From positions 1-22,201 of the IMG/VR virus record IMGVR_UViG_3300034063_001022: a stretch of DNA of 22,201 nucleotides; one strand, 5' to 3'. The notes beneath the pieces were generated by a model that had not been told where the DNA came from, made no database searches, and saw only the letters and a program-made list of their open reading frames with translations. The translations under genes and the position numbers were made by a program. The DNA is from a virus. This document shows, piece by piece, positions 1 through 8,517 of this stretch (position 1 is the stretch's first letter; each line of letters starts with the position of its first letter).

Positions 1-412
1 TCTGCGGGTCTGCGTTGTTTGCTCGGTTGCTGTTTAAGTAATTATCTGTTCCGTTTCCGGCCAGTCCCGTCTTCCTGTTGTAGTTCCACCCGCCTTCAGT
101 GCCAAACCGAGTTGGCGCTGGGCCCACAACGGGCTCCAAGCAACCCAGCAAGGTGCGAGCGCCGCACATGAACGGCATGGCCTTGATCTTGCTGGCGGCC
201 TGCGCGATGACGCTGCCGCTGATGCCAAGGCTGGTATCTGCTACCAGATCCTGTAGCGCCACGTTGAAGCCATCCGTGACGCCGCGCTCTAGTCCTTGGC
301 TATTGCCACCTTGGACATCTTTGGCCGTTACCCGGTCTAGATAATCCTGGACATACGCTGGATAGAGAAGCAGGCTGCCACTAGCCTTCATCAACAAACT
401 ACGCCCTAGCAT
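1..412 (-). CDS. Phage tail-associated protein, LamG-like N-terminal part (truncated at window edge)
   Basis: Reading frame on the minus strand with an ATG at 412-410 that stays open to the window edge (137 codons visible), so the C-terminus is missing. The start is well supported: GGGAGGA lies about 5 nt upstream, and the ATG shares one base with the TGA of the preceding gene (TGATG), which suggests translational coupling. The visible part holds GGWNYNRKTGLAGNGTDNYL followed by NSNRANNADPQ. This glycine/asparagine-rich signature is typical of the laminin-G/concanavalin-like folds of phage tail fibre or receptor-binding proteins; that assignment is from memory of the family. Its place after another fibre-like gene fits a tail-tip or host-recognition role. 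Function is inferred; coding status is strong. Confidence 0.78.
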   Translation of the reverse strand, partial: MLGRSLLMKASGSLLLYPAYVQDYLDRVTAKDVQGGNSQGLERGVTDGFNVALQDLVADTSLGISGSVIAQAASKIKAMPFMCGARTLLGCLEPVVGPAPTRFGTEGGWNYNRKTGLAGNGTDNYLNSNRANNADPQ

Positions 413-1638
413 CACGTCCTCCCTCGCATGGGTGCCACGTAGACCGTGGCTGTACTAAACGGCGTGCTTGCTATGGCTGGAGTGATGCGAACAATCAACG
501 TTTCAATCTCGCCAGCCGTGGGCGTTGCCGCAGTGTTGCCGTCCCATGTAGTGGTAAAGTCAGCGGCTGAGATTGTGATAACACCGGAGGTATAACGAAA
601 GTCTACTTCTACTTCAACATATTCAGCAAATCCACCTGCCACCGCAAGGTCTGCAACGTTGGAAAACGCGATCGTAGTATTCTCCGCAATAGCGGCTGCC
701 AACATGAACCGATTGGCGGCCCGGATGTCGCAAGTGTAGGTCGATCCCGCAGCCGTAACGATCTGCGCCCGGGGGAGAACATTCGAGCCCAGCACGGCCG
801 CGTAGCCGGTGCGGGGTGCGACACCGCCGAGGCCGACGCTGGTGAATCGGCCGGTACTGGGCGTGGTTTCGCCGATCGCCCCAGGGACAGCAGGGTTAAA
901 AAGCGTTGGCAATCCCGCAAGGGTGCTATACGCAATCTGCGCACCATCGCCGCCGTCGTGGTTGTGGCTGTTGCCATTGGTGACGCCTTGCGCTGCAGGG
1001 GCCGCCCCAACATCACCGGGTGTCAGCAGTAAATCACGCCATAGGCCGTCTGGCCCTCGCACCAACGCCGGCCGCGGGGCTTCAGCTGCAGGCGGTGCGC
1101 CGGTAATCAGAACATCGTGCAGCTCATCCAGCTCCTGCCCGTTGATGACGTTGACGTAGAGGATCCCGGCAGTGCCCGCGGCCTGCTTGACGCAGAAGCC
1201 GAAAAACACGCCGTGCGCCGGCTGTGTGGGGCGGGTGCTGGTGAGCTGCCCCGTGGTCTCGGACAGCCAGACCGCGGCGCCCTCGGTGAGCGCCGATGTG
1301 TTGACGCCGGCCAAGATGCCATGGGTGCGGACCACACAGTCCGCGTTGTTGTTCACGGTCGCAACAACCAGGCCCAGCGAGCGGGCAGCGGTCGCTTCCG
1401 AAGAGGCGTCCGCAAGGGCCACCGTCGGTTTGGTGCCAGAGCTGCTGACGATGTAGACCGGTGCGCCTGCGGTCAGACCTACGCCGCTGCTGTTGCGGCA
1501 CTCCACGTCGGACGGGATCGCCTGGCCTGGTTGGAGGGAGGCGGCGATGGCGGCTTCGAGGACGTTGAGGTTACCGTCGTGCTCGGCCGCTGTCAGCGGG
1601 GTGCCCTTGATGAGCCTGCGGATCAGTGCTAGCGGCAT
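412..1638 (-). CDS. Tail fibre-like structural protein
   Basis: 408 residues. The N-terminus (RRLIKGTPLTAAEHDGNLNV, residues 7-26) resembles the 'KGSPLTxxExDxN' opening of many phage tail fibre and baseplate-associated proteins. The middle has a fibre-type linker (GNSHNHDGGDGAQIAYSTL, about residue 220) before a beta-rich, Ala/Thr/Gly-rich C-terminal half. The start has an AAGGAGA Shine-Dalgarno sequence about 11 nt upstream, unusual in this window. A GGAAAACTAGG element lies 19 nt before the start and a terminator further upstream, so it probably begins its own transcription unit with the LamG-like gene it overlaps by one base. Exact place in the virion is not determinable; it could be a fibre, an appendage or a tail-tip adaptor. 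Confidence 0.75.
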   Translation of the reverse strand: MPLALIRRLIKGTPLTAAEHDGNLNVLEAAIAASLQPGQAIPSDVECRNSSGVGLTAGAPVYIVSSSGTKPTVALADASSEATAARSLGLVVATVNNNADCVVRTHGILAGVNTSALTEGAAVWLSETTGQLTSTRPTQPAHGVFFGFCVKQAAGTAGILYVNVINGQELDELHDVLITGAPPAAEAPRPALVRGPDGLWRDLLLTPGDVGAAPAAQGVTNGNSHNHDGGDGAQIAYSTLAGLPTLFNPAVPGAIGETTPSTGRFTSVGLGGVAPRTGYAAVLGSNVLPRAQIVTAAGSTYTCDIRAANRFMLAAAIAENTTIAFSNVADLAVAGGFAEYVEVEVDFRYTSGVITISAADFTTTWDGNTAATPTAGEIETLIVRITPAIASTPFSTATVYVAPMRGRT

Positions 1639-1657
1639 CGGACAGGCTCTCCTTGCT

Positions 1658-1668
1658 CCTAGTTTTCC
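1658..1668 (-). promoter_or_regulatory. Candidate late promoter/regulatory element, copy 1
   Basis: Minus strand reads GGAAAACTAGG, 19 nt before the tail-fibre start and downstream of the terminator at 1790-1813. It is one of four close copies in the structural module. A promoter role is inferred from position; no -35 hexamer is recognisable. Confidence 0.5.
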
Positions 1669-1789
1669 GCGGGCTGGGGGGTGGTGGGGACGCCGGAGCG
1701 GGGGTACTGCGGCCTGTGACCGCGGCGGCTTCTTGGGCGCGTAGGCGCCGGAAGGTCATCATGCCCATGGGCTATCCACTCGGAAGAAG

Positions 1790-1813
1790 AAAAAGCCCCG
1801 CGGGAAGCGGGGC
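1790..1813 (-). terminator. Intrinsic terminator after the decoration-protein gene
   Basis: On the minus strand a perfect 7-bp stem (GCCCCGC/GCGGGGC), a 5-nt loop and a T5 tract. It lies about 33 nt beyond the stop of the gene ending at 1846 and separates the capsid unit from the tail genes. No convincing gene is seen between 1639 and 1790. Confidence 0.85.
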
Positions 1814-1845
1814 CAGGGTGTGATGGAGAGCGCGAAACGCTCCCA

Positions 1846-2253
1846 TCACGCGGCGGCAGCGGCGACGGAGCCGAGGCCGTAGAGGGTGATGGCGGGGGTG
1901 GTAACGCCGGTGACGCGGCCGAGGAAGACCTTGGAGGCGTTCTGGGCCACGGTGGCGACGCCCGACACGGTTACGCCGTCACCGCCTGCGAAGGTGATGG
2001 TGTTGGCGCCCGCGGAGGCGTTGATGACCACGACCTGGAAGGTGGTGCCGATGGCCGTGTCGTCGCCGAGGGCGGCGAGGATGGCGGTGGCGGTTGCCGT
2101 GGTGTAGGTGGCGGCGGCGGTGGGGACGCCGCGGATGATGACGTTGTAGCTGTTGGCGGCGCTGAGGGTGGCGGTTGCCGTGGGCTCAGCGAGCGACATT
2201 TGGCCGGGGATGAGACCGACAGGGATGTCGCCCAGATCGAAGAGGGATGCCAT
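1846..2253 (-). CDS. Probable head decoration/stabilisation protein
   Basis: 135 residues starting at the ATG at 2253 (MASLFDLGDIPVGLIPGQ). The frame is open further upstream, but that part overlaps the capsid gene out of frame, has shadow-type Pro/Arg-rich composition, and is left out. The protein is small, Ala/Thr/Gly/Val-rich and predicted all-beta, with the pattern VVVINASAGANTITFAGGDG seen in many small phage proteins encoded beside the major capsid gene. Position right after the capsid gene and small size suggest decoration or stabilisation of the head; this is inference. The leader (CACCCGGACCCTCCC) has no Shine-Dalgarno sequence. Confidence 0.7.
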   Translation of the reverse strand: MASLFDLGDIPVGLIPGQMSLAEPTATATLSAANSYNVIIRGVPTAAATYTTATATAILAALGDDTAIGTTFQVVVINASAGANTITFAGGDGVTVSGVATVAQNASKVFLGRVTGVTTPAITLYGLGSVAAAAA

Positions 2254-2269
2254 GGGAGGGTCCGGGTGA

Positions 2270-2300
2270 GAAGAAAGGTGCCCCGCCGCAAAGACGGGGC
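2270..2300 (-). terminator. Possible weak terminator or attenuator between capsid and decoration genes
   Basis: Minus strand: 6-bp stem GCCCCG/CGGGGC with a 9-nt loop, followed by the imperfect T tract ACCTTTCTTCT. It could reduce read-through after the capsid gene or protect its mRNA end. The T tract is broken, so confidence is low. Confidence 0.4.
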
Positions 2301-2329
2301 TGTTACCGGCGAGGGCGCGGGCCCGAGCC

Positions 2330-3385
2330 TTAGTCGAAGGAGCTGGTGACGGTGAGGCGAACGATTCCGATGTTCTCGGTCTCGAAGACCTTTTCCCAGT
2401 TGGTGGCGGTGGCGAGGGTCTCGCGGGTGGGGTTGACGGTGCCCTTGTAACGGGAGCCGAGGGGGTGGTAAGCGTTGTGCCAGTCCACGGACATCGCGCT
2501 CGACTTGGCGAGGATGTCGCGGTCGGTCTCAGAGCGCAGGGCGGCCTGTTGGCCGGTGCCCACGGCGCCGGTAGCCATGACGTAGCAGGCGTACTTGGTG
2601 GACGAGCCACTGCCGGAGGTGGGGAGATCCTTGGAGCGGATCACGCGCATCCCCATGTAGAAGGGGACCGCGAGGTTGGCGGTGTAGGCAGCGGCGAGCG
2701 ACCCACCGAAGGCGTTGAGGGCCTGGATGCTGCCGGCGGCCACCGTGGAGGCGGTGACGCGGGCATCGGTGGCGGTCACGAAGTCGATCGCCTTGCGCTC
2801 CTTCAGGTCGGCGTAGACCTTGGGGGGCATGACGATGGCGCCGAGTTTGTCGGCGTCCTCGTTGAGGATGACCTCGGCGGCAGCGATTTGGCGGGGGCCG
2901 AGGTTGGTTTCGCCCGACCCACTCGCGTCAACACAGAGGTCTGCGAAGGCGGCGCCGGTGTTGGAGCTGCCGAGGGCACCGAACACGCCGTTCAGCGTGG
3001 CGATGAGGTCCTTCTGCTGCTGGTTGGCGATGTAGTCGGCGACTTTGGTGCCGATGGCGCCCATGGCGTCGGAGCCGGCGGCCATGCTGGCGAGGTCGCG
3101 GGCTTCCCACGCACGGCCCCGGTGGAGGATCACGCCGACCTGTTTGTCGGCGCTGATCTTGCCGGGGGTGAGGCTGGTGGTGTCGGTCAGGCGCTCGGCG
3201 TCACCGTCGAGGTTGGCCTTCCAGTTGGGGATGTTGACGGTATCGCCACCCTCGGTGGCGTTGAGGGCGTCGAGGGCTGTAACCACTCCCGACATCAGGA
3301 AACTGTTGCGGACGGTGGAAGCCTCGATGAGGTACGGCGTAAAAATCTCGGGGATGATTACGTCGCTGCGCAGGACAGCAGCCAT
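2330..3385 (-). CDS. Major capsid protein (Gp13-like, HK97-type fold)
   Basis: 351 residues. The N-terminus (SDVIIPEIFTPYLIEASTVR) and the following GDTVNIPNW, GKISADKQVGVILHRGRAW and C-terminal DWHNAYHPLGSRYKG segments match the Gp13-like phage coat protein family, which builds the icosahedral head with an HK97-type fold. Length is normal for the family. It follows the scaffold gene by 34 nt and precedes the decoration gene, the usual order of a head module. The start is the ATG at 3385 in MAAVLRSDV; the leader lacks a Shine-Dalgarno sequence but has CACCACAACCC. No protease gene or processing site is obvious nearby. Confidence 0.9.
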   Translation of the reverse strand: MAAVLRSDVIIPEIFTPYLIEASTVRNSFLMSGVVTALDALNATEGGDTVNIPNWKANLDGDAERLTDTTSLTPGKISADKQVGVILHRGRAWEARDLASMAAGSDAMGAIGTKVADYIANQQQKDLIATLNGVFGALGSSNTGAAFADLCVDASGSGETNLGPRQIAAAEVILNEDADKLGAIVMPPKVYADLKERKAIDFVTATDARVTASTVAAGSIQALNAFGGSLAAAYTANLAVPFYMGMRVIRSKDLPTSGSGSSTKYACYVMATGAVGTGQQAALRSETDRDILAKSSAMSVDWHNAYHPLGSRYKGTVNPTRETLATATNWEKVFETENIGIVRLTVTSSFD

Positions 3386-3419
3386 GGCTGGATCTCAGGG
3401 GTTGTGGTGGGCGTACCGC

Positions 3420-4154
3420 TCAGCCTCGAAAGGCCTCGGCTTTGTAGCGATCGTGGAGAGCGCGGTCCTCGGTGTAGAGGCGAGCGATCTCGTCGAGGTT
3501 CGGCGGGGACTGGAGGTAGGGGTTGGTCGCGGGGGCGGTGCCGGTGGGCACCGTGGGGGCGGTTCCCATTCCTCGGGCGCCGATGGCTTTGAAGTGGTGG
3601 TCCCACCCGGAGTCCGGGGCGCGGAGGCGCGTCAGGTACTCGGAGAGGGGGACTTCGATGCCGCCGGTGATGACTGCGGGCTTTCCACCTACCTCGGTGA
3701 GGTTGGATTTGAGGAGGTCGAGGAGTTGCTCGGGGCTGCGGGCGTCAGCTTGGCCGATCTCAACGAGGGCTCGGGATACGAGTTTCTCGGCGGCGTTGGA
3801 TTGACGCACAGCGTCAAGTTCGGCCCTGAGGTCTGCAAGTTGGCGTTCGAGCTGGAGGTTGGTTTCCTTGGCCTCTTCCCAGAGTCGTTTGTACTCGCCG
3901 GAGTCGGCCAGCTTTTGGGTCTGGCCGTCTTTGAGCTGGGCCTGCGTCGCACGGAGCGACTCTTCCAGTTCTTGGAGGCGGGCGTTGAGGGCGGCGTTTT
4001 TCTCGCCGGCTCGCTGCTTGTCGCTGGTGACGAGTTCGAGTTTTGCCCGGAGGCGGGCAAGCTCGTCGGAAGAGTTGCCGGGTGCGTCGGGTGAGGGCAT
4101 CGCGGATGCACTCGATTCCTCCACGGGAGGAATCCCGTTGACTTGTTCAGCCAC
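3420..4154 (-). CDS. Phage head scaffolding protein
   Basis: 244 residues with a GTG start at 4154 (MAEQVNGIPP). Residues about 30-115 are highly charged and heptad-like (ELARLRAKLELVTSDKQ, LQELEESLRATQAQL, LQLERQLADLRAELD), predicting a long coiled coil. The tail is proline-rich, then acidic and basic. This architecture, directly upstream of the major capsid gene, is that of a scaffold that organises coat subunits inside the procapsid. Sequence identity to named scaffolds is not claimed. A GGCAAACTAGG element 21 nt before the GTG suggests that scaffold, capsid and decoration genes form one transcript. Confidence 0.8.
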   Translation of the reverse strand: MAEQVNGIPPVEESSASAMPSPDAPGNSSDELARLRAKLELVTSDKQRAGEKNAALNARLQELEESLRATQAQLKDGQTQKLADSGEYKRLWEEAKETNLQLERQLADLRAELDAVRQSNAAEKLVSRALVEIGQADARSPEQLLDLLKSNLTEVGGKPAVITGGIEVPLSEYLTRLRAPDSGWDHHFKAIGARGMGTAPTVPTGTAPATNPYLQSPPNLDEIARLYTEDRALHDRYKAEAFRG

Positions 4155-4175
4155 GCGGTTAAGTGAGGGTACACT

Positions 4176-4186
4176 CCTAGTTTGCC
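4176..4186 (-). promoter_or_regulatory. Candidate late promoter/regulatory element, copy 2
   Basis: Minus strand reads GGCAAACTAGG, 21 nt before the scaffold GTG, in the short gap after the gpF-like gene. Downstream sequence is AGTGTACCCTCAC. Second copy of the recurrent element. Confidence 0.5.
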
Positions 4187-4215
4187 GAGCCGCGATCTAC
4201 TTGGGCGGGCAAACG

Positions 4216-5022
4216 TTAGCCCCACACGGGGATAGGAATGCAGCGACAAAGGGGGTGGAGAGGTGGCGGGCCGTGGGGAAAGTCTTCGGGGGTGGCCGCG
4301 AGCGTCTTATGTAGAGGGCGGCAGATTGGGCATGTGTCGGGGTCGAGGATTGCGTTCCATCGCCAGGCGCGGGGTGGCGGGTCGGCGAGGGCGGCGGCTT
4401 CGGTCTGGACGGAGGGGACGAGGGACCAGAGGAGGGCGGAGTTGGTGGCGCGGAGGCGTTCCACCCAGGCGTTGGCGACGGTGCCTTTGCGGATGGCAGG
4501 GCCGGCGTTGGTGGCGGTGATGAGGAGGGAGGCGAGGCGGTCGTTGGGCTCGTCGCGGAGGATTGCTGCGAGGACGGAAGTGTCCAGTAAGCGCTCCATC
4601 TGGAGGGTTAGGGGAGAGATGCCGTTGGGGGAGGGGGAGAGGAGGGCGCTGGCGGAGCGATTGAGGATGGTGGCGCTGGTGAGGAGGGCGGTGAGGGTGG
4701 GAGTGGGGAGGGCGTCGGGGGTGATGTTGAAGTAGGCGGCGTTGATGCGGCGGAGGTCGGCGTGGACCTCGGGGAGGATGGCGCGGATGGAGGTGTAGTA
4801 GGTGTTGGTGAAGGGTTGGATGAGGGCGAGGATCTCGGGGCGGAGTTGGGCGTAGAGGAAGCTGCGGAGGGGGGCGGAGGCGGTGGGGGCGAACGACTGC
4901 AGGAGGAGGGCGCGGATGCGAAGGATGAGTTCGAGGATCTGGGGGCGGAGTTCGGAGCGCAGCAGGTCCTCGCGGCGGGTGAGGGCGCGGGCGAGGGCGG
5001 TGAGGAGTTCCTGCTCGGTCAT
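4216..5022 (-). CDS. Head morphogenesis protein, Mu gpF-like minor head protein
   Basis: 268 residues. The C-terminus carries the diagnostic pattern of the Mu gpF/SPP1 gp7 family: ILDPDTCPICRPLH (C231 and C234) followed by PLHPLCRCIPIPV (H256, C259, C261), a probable zinc-binding C-x2-C...H-P-x-C-R-C cluster. The N-terminal 120 residues are helical and contain an internal near-repeat (LRPQILELI, then LRPEILALI). Family members are minor head proteins that associate with the portal and are needed for head assembly. The gene follows the portal by 23 nt, as in SPP1-like modules. The leader (CACTGACCCCCACCACCC) lacks a Shine-Dalgarno sequence. Confidence 0.88.
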   Translation of the reverse strand: MTEQELLTALARALTRREDLLRSELRPQILELILRIRALLLQSFAPTASAPLRSFLYAQLRPEILALIQPFTNTYYTSIRAILPEVHADLRRINAAYFNITPDALPTPTLTALLTSATILNRSASALLSPSPNGISPLTLQMERLLDTSVLAAILRDEPNDRLASLLITATNAGPAIRKGTVANAWVERLRATNSALLWSLVPSVQTEAAALADPPPRAWRWNAILDPDTCPICRPLHKTLAATPEDFPHGPPPLHPLCRCIPIPVWG

Positions 5023-5045
5023 GGGTGGTGGGGGTCAGTGCGGCG

Positions 5046-6659
5046 CTAGTCGGCGTTGCGGCCGGGGCGCATGGGGGTGGGGAGGGTCTGGCTGTTCAGG
5101 GATTCGCCTTGGCCGGCGTTCTGGAAGGCGAGGTCCGCACCACCCGGGGAGTCGGGGAGGCCGAGGCGGTTCATGGCGAGTTGCTCTTCGAGCATCTCCT
5201 GGACGGCGGAGATTTCTTCGTCGGGGTCGAGGCTGGCGGGGAGGACCTCACCATCGCGGAGGATGGTGATGAGGGTCTTGTGGCTGATCGCTTTTTGCAT
5301 GAAGAGTTGCAGGTAGGCGGTGACTTGGTTGCCGTCGAGGAGGCGGTTTTCGTAGTCGCGGGGGATGGAGATTTCGGGGGGTTCGATTCCGACGTAGGCG
5401 GAGGCGATGTCGAAGATTTCGCGGATGGCGCGTTCGAGGTCGCCCGCGATGACGGCCATGATCGAGTCGTTGTCGATGCGGTCGAGGCGGCGGGACTCGG
5501 CGGCTGCGTTTGTTAAGTTTTGTTGTGTGAGCGTGTTGATGCCGAGGCGGGAGATTTGATCTTCGAGGGCGGCGAGGCACTTGAGTTGGGCGTCGAAGGC
5601 GTCCGACGTGGGCTCGACGTATTTGGCGTCACCGCCGATGGGGAGGAGGACGGCGTTGTTGACGGAGAGACCGGCCTCTCCATCTTTGAGTTCGGTGTCG
5701 TCGAAGCCGAGGAGGGTGAGGATGGGGGAGGCGCCGACGTGGATGGAGTGGTGGTAGTCGCAGAAGCGCTGGGCGTAGGCGATGACGAGGTGAGCGATTT
5801 CGAGGAGGGGTGGGGTGCTGAGGAGGTTGCCGCGGCGGTTGGCGTAGACGGTGACGAGGGGGATCCGGTCTAGGCTGGTTGTGCTGGATTTGTAAATCTC
5901 CCAGGAGGTGGGGCCGGGGATTTGGTTGTTTGGGGGGAGGTTGGTGCGGGGGGTTTTGGGGCGCCAGAGTTCGTAGCGGCCGGGTTCGAGGACGCGGATT
6001 TGATCGGTGATTTCCTCGCCGAAGCGGCCGAGGTCTTCGGTGAGGATTACGGTTTCGCGGATGCGGACTTGGGAGAGGGCGCTCGACCAGCTGGTGCCGG
6101 AGGTGCGCCACCCCAGGATTTGTTTGGGGGTGATGGGGACGAGGTAGGGGGTGCGGGCTTGGGCGCGTTCTTCGGCGAGGTTGGAGGCGGGGGCGGTGTC
6201 GGGGAAATCGACGATGGTGCTGTGGTGGCCGTAGAGGAAGGCGGTGATGAGTTTGGTGCGGGCGTATTCGTCGAGGGTGGTGCCGTCGCCGGTTACGTCC
6301 TTGGCCCAGGTGGTCCAGTAGTCGTCGCCCTCGATCTGGATGCCTTTGCGGAGGATGACGCCCGCGGCTTGGGAGGCGAGGCGGGTCAGGAAGGGTGGGA
6401 GGGTGGCGTGGAAGATGCGGCGGTTGTAGGCGGCGTCGTCCTCGCGGGGTTCCTTGGGGATGTAGGTGGTGCTGTTGGCGCGGAGTGCGGTGGTGCCGCC
6501 GACGCAGAGGTCGATGGGGGCCCAGTCGGGCTCCATCGTTTGGACGAGTTGGGAGCGCTTCGAGGGGTCGGAGTCGTTGACGCCCGATGGAAGCGGGAGG
6601 GTGTAGGCCGGGGCTGCGGGGATGGCGGCGGCGACGGGGTAGCTGCTGTTGTCGCTCAC
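5046..6659 (-). CDS. Portal protein (DUF4055 family)
   Basis: 537 residues with a GTG start at 6659 (MSDNSSYPVAAA). Recognisable blocks: NRRIFHATLPPFLTRLASQAAG (about residues 80-100), TKLITAFLYGHHSTIVDFP, YLVPITPKQILGWR, the DRIPLVTVYANR strand, a long helix with YAQRFCDYHHSIHVGASPIL, and ISRLGINTLTQ. This is the pattern of DUF4055 phage proteins, which act as the dodecameric portal at the unique head vertex. Length and the TerL-portal-gpF-scaffold-capsid order support this. The gene follows a strong terminator and a GGAAAACTAGG element, suggesting an independent transcript. Confidence 0.85.
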   Translation of the reverse strand: MSDNSSYPVAAAIPAAPAYTLPLPSGVNDSDPSKRSQLVQTMEPDWAPIDLCVGGTTALRANSTTYIPKEPREDDAAYNRRIFHATLPPFLTRLASQAAGVILRKGIQIEGDDYWTTWAKDVTGDGTTLDEYARTKLITAFLYGHHSTIVDFPDTAPASNLAEERAQARTPYLVPITPKQILGWRTSGTSWSSALSQVRIRETVILTEDLGRFGEEITDQIRVLEPGRYELWRPKTPRTNLPPNNQIPGPTSWEIYKSSTTSLDRIPLVTVYANRRGNLLSTPPLLEIAHLVIAYAQRFCDYHHSIHVGASPILTLLGFDDTELKDGEAGLSVNNAVLLPIGGDAKYVEPTSDAFDAQLKCLAALEDQISRLGINTLTQQNLTNAAAESRRLDRIDNDSIMAVIAGDLERAIREIFDIASAYVGIEPPEISIPRDYENRLLDGNQVTAYLQLFMQKAISHKTLITILRDGEVLPASLDPDEEISAVQEMLEEQLAMNRLGLPDSPGGADLAFQNAGQGESLNSQTLPTPMRPGRNAD

Positions 6660-6682
6660 GATCCACGCAGAGGCGGTACTAC

Positions 6683-6693
6683 CCTAGTTTTCC
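6683..6693 (-). promoter_or_regulatory. Candidate late promoter/regulatory element, copy 3
   Basis: Minus strand reads GGAAAACTAGG, followed by GTAGTACC, 23 nt before the portal GTG. It lies just downstream of the terminator at 6716-6750, exactly where a new promoter would be needed. The TAGGGT within it could be a -10 box (TAnnnT). Confidence 0.55.
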
Positions 6694-6715
6694 AGAGCTA
6701 CCGGCGCGGCCCGTG

Positions 6716-6750
6716 AAAAAGGCCCCCACCGTTACAGCGATGGGAGCCTT
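6716..6750 (-). terminator. Intrinsic terminator after the TerL unit
   Basis: Minus strand: 10-bp stem AAGGCTCCCA/TGGGGGCCTT (one G-T pair), 12-nt loop, then a run of T. It lies 29 nt beyond the stop of the small gene ending at 6779 and closes the TerL transcript. The stem is nearly the same as that of the plus-strand terminator at 13906-13938. Confidence 0.85.
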
Positions 6751-6778
6751 GAACAACAGACACACTGAACCACGCACA

Positions 6779-6937
6779 CTATAGCGCGTTGGGCTTGCGC
6801 GACTTGCGGGGCTTGCCCCGCTTGCCCCGCTTCGAGAGGGCGATGGCTACGGCCTGCTTTTGGGTATAGCCCTCGTCCATGAGTTTGCGGACGTTGCTGC
6901 TGACGGTCTTGCTGGACGTGCCACGTTTGAGGGGCAT
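6779..6937 (-). CDS. Small basic DUF6496-like phage protein
   Basis: 52 residues, [20 protein letters not shown] through [20 protein letters not shown] to PNAL. The layout '[34 protein letters not shown]' is a common small phage protein, which I place in the DUF6496 family from memory. It has a short helix pair followed by a strongly basic Lys/Arg/Gly tail, so nucleic acid binding is plausible but unproven. It lies 32 nt downstream of TerL in the same direction and just before the terminator, so it is probably co-transcribed with TerL. The upstream region has a short direct repeat (TGCGACA twice) and no Shine-Dalgarno sequence. Confidence 0.82.
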   Translation of the reverse strand: MPLKRGTSSKTVSSNVRKLMDEGYTQKQAVAIALSKRGKRGKPRKSRKPNAL

Positions 6938-6969
6938 GAGACTGTCGCAGGTTTGTCGCAGCGTAGCGT

Positions 6970-8367
6970 TCAGTAGGTGGGGAAGCTGCTGGAGCCGGTG
7001 GCGTAGCGGCGGAGGGGGGCGAGTTTGTAGGCGGCGTAGCCGAGGGCGTCGACGGGGCCGGAGGGGTCGTCGAGGCCGCCGCGGCCTTTGGCGGGCTTTC
7101 CACTTGAGTCGTAGGCTTGTTGTTCAAGGGCGCGGATGAGGTAGCGGCAGCGGTTGTGGACGCGGAGGCGGTTGGCGAGGAGGAGCATGTTGACGCAGTT
7201 CACACGGTCCTCGATTGGGGGGTTGGCGAGCTGGTTCTTGATGGAGAAGCCGGCTTTGCGGAGGATGGAGAGGTCGGATTCGGCGGCGTTGGTGGTGCTG
7301 CGGTGGCGGGAGGCGGCGTCGGGGATGATGACGATTTCGCCGGCTTTGAAGTGGGATTTGTAGGTGTCTTGGAGGAGGCGAACCATCGTGGGGGTGTCCT
7401 TGGGGTGGTGCTCGGCGACAACGTGGAACTCGGAGTCGCGGCGGACGAGGATTTCGGTGAAGACGGCGTTGATGTTGAAGTCGCAGCCGACGAATAGGCG
7501 GTCGTCGGGTTCGATTTCGGTGTCGCACCAGTGGGTGTCGCGGTCGAAGTAGGAGTAGACGGTGGTGTTTTCGAGGTTGGCGAATTGGCCTTCGAGGTAG
7601 GAGGCGAGGAGTTGTGGGGGGTAGGCGGACTTGAGGGTGTCGATGAAGCCCGGGGGGAGGTGGGGGTTGTCGGCGGTGCGGGCGCGGATGAGGCGGCGCT
7701 CGCGCTGGAGGGTGGTGAGGCGTTCCACGTTGGAGGTGGCTTCGGCGTCGTGGAAGTCCTGGACGAAGAGCCGGTGCATGGCGCGGTAGCCCTCGGGGGT
7801 GGAGGCGAGGGCGAGTTGGGGGAGCGATCCACCGCGGAGGCGGGCGAGGATCATTTCGACGGCTTTTTCGGCGATGAGTTGGGGGGAGGTGTCGATTTCG
7901 TCGGCGCAGGCGAAGGAGAGGTTTTGGCCGCGGATGCGGTTGAAGGTTTCGGTGGCGCGGCAGAGGAGGGAGGTCGTTCCACTTGGGGTGTGGATGGTGT
8001 ATTCGGGTTGGGGGGAGACGCGGAAGTCGTGGGGGATGTCGAACTCTTCGAGGAAGAGGTCGAACTCGCGGAGCCACACGTCGCGGATCATTATGTTGGT
8101 GGGCTCGAACACAGCCATGACCGTGTTGGGGTTGTAGGTGGCCTGGATGATGACCTTGGCGCATAGGGCGCGGGTCTTGCCGGCGCCGAAGCCGGCGCAG
8201 AGGCCGAGGATTTTGGTGTCCCGATCCACGCAGAAGTCGCGTTGGTGGGGGATCAGGCTGTCGAGGATGCGGGGGCGGAGTTTATCGAGGGCGTCGGTGC
8301 AGCGCGTTCCACTGCTGGTGGGGGTGGTGAGGCAGCCGCCTGCGGGGATTCGGGCCAGCAGGCTCAT
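6970..8367 (-). CDS. terL: Terminase large subunit
   Basis: 465 residues: the motor ATPase and nuclease that cuts and packages phage DNA. Walker A is CAGFGAGKT (residues 57-65), Walker B is FACADEID (D156/E157) and the coupling motif is LASTPEG (187-193). The C-terminal RNase H-like nuclease has its acidic residues at VGCDFN (D296), IIPDAASRH (D350) and [11 protein letters not shown] (D440). All key residues are present and the length is normal. Start at the ATG at 8367; the leader is CCCCCAAGTGGT without a Shine-Dalgarno sequence. The partner TerS-like gene lies at 9194-9538 in the same direction, but two plus-strand genes are wedged between, so the two are not co-transcribed in the usual simple way. 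Confidence 0.95.
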   Translation of the reverse strand: MSLLARIPAGGCLTTPTSSGTRCTDALDKLRPRILDSLIPHQRDFCVDRDTKILGLCAGFGAGKTRALCAKVIIQATYNPNTVMAVFEPTNIMIRDVWLREFDLFLEEFDIPHDFRVSPQPEYTIHTPSGTTSLLCRATETFNRIRGQNLSFACADEIDTSPQLIAEKAVEMILARLRGGSLPQLALASTPEGYRAMHRLFVQDFHDAEATSNVERLTTLQRERRLIRARTADNPHLPPGFIDTLKSAYPPQLLASYLEGQFANLENTTVYSYFDRDTHWCDTEIEPDDRLFVGCDFNINAVFTEILVRRDSEFHVVAEHHPKDTPTMVRLLQDTYKSHFKAGEIVIIPDAASRHRSTTNAAESDLSILRKAGFSIKNQLANPPIEDRVNCVNMLLLANRLRVHNRCRYLIRALEQQAYDSSGKPAKGRGGLDDPSGPVDALGYAAYKLAPLRRYATGSSSFPTY

Positions 8368-8395
8368 ACCACTTGGGGGAGTTCTTGCATAGCAA

Positions 8396-8408
8396 TGTAA
8401 CGGGGGGT
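8396..8408 (+). repeat. TGTAACGGGGGGT direct repeat, copy 1
   Basis: Identical 13-mer to that at 8518-8530. It lies between the TerL start and the first plus-strand gene and is followed by further G runs (GGGGG, GGG). Possible protein-binding site or G-quadruplex-forming tract; its role is unknown. Confidence 0.6.
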
Positions 8409-8422
8409 AGGGGGCAGGGTGG

Positions 8423-8438
8423 TAGAGTGTGAGGGTAG
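8423..8438 (+). promoter_or_regulatory. Candidate plus-strand promoter -10 region, copy A
   Basis: TGG-TAGAGT-GTGAGGGTA matches TGC-TAGACT-GTGAGGGTA at 8552-8569 in all but two positions. It has an extended -10 form (TGn-TAnnnT) but no clear -35. It lies upstream of the gene at 8603. Confidence 0.45.
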
Positions 8439-8517
8439 TTCAAAATGGGGTTGACCAGAGAGTGTTGGGTAGCACCGCCCCCACTCCCGCCATCGCCGTG
8501 GGGGGAGGGTTACGAAT

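Noticed and set aside
1571-1768. Minus-strand frame upstream of the tail-fibre gene with a Pro/Ala/Ser-rich product.
   Set aside because: It overlaps the tail-fibre start by 68 nt, covers the candidate promoter and Shine-Dalgarno sequence, and has low-complexity composition. A small gene here cannot be fully excluded.
2465-4094. Long open plus-strand frames across the capsid and scaffold genes.
   Set aside because: They are antisense to well-recognised structural genes, have Gly/Val/Arg-rich or Gly/Glu-rich composition typical of GC-rich shadows, and match no family.
5922-6716. A long plus-strand frame antisense to the portal gene, rich in Gly, Val and Ala.
   Set aside because: Composition is that of a shadow frame, there is no leader like those of real plus-strand genes here, and the portal reading is clearly better.
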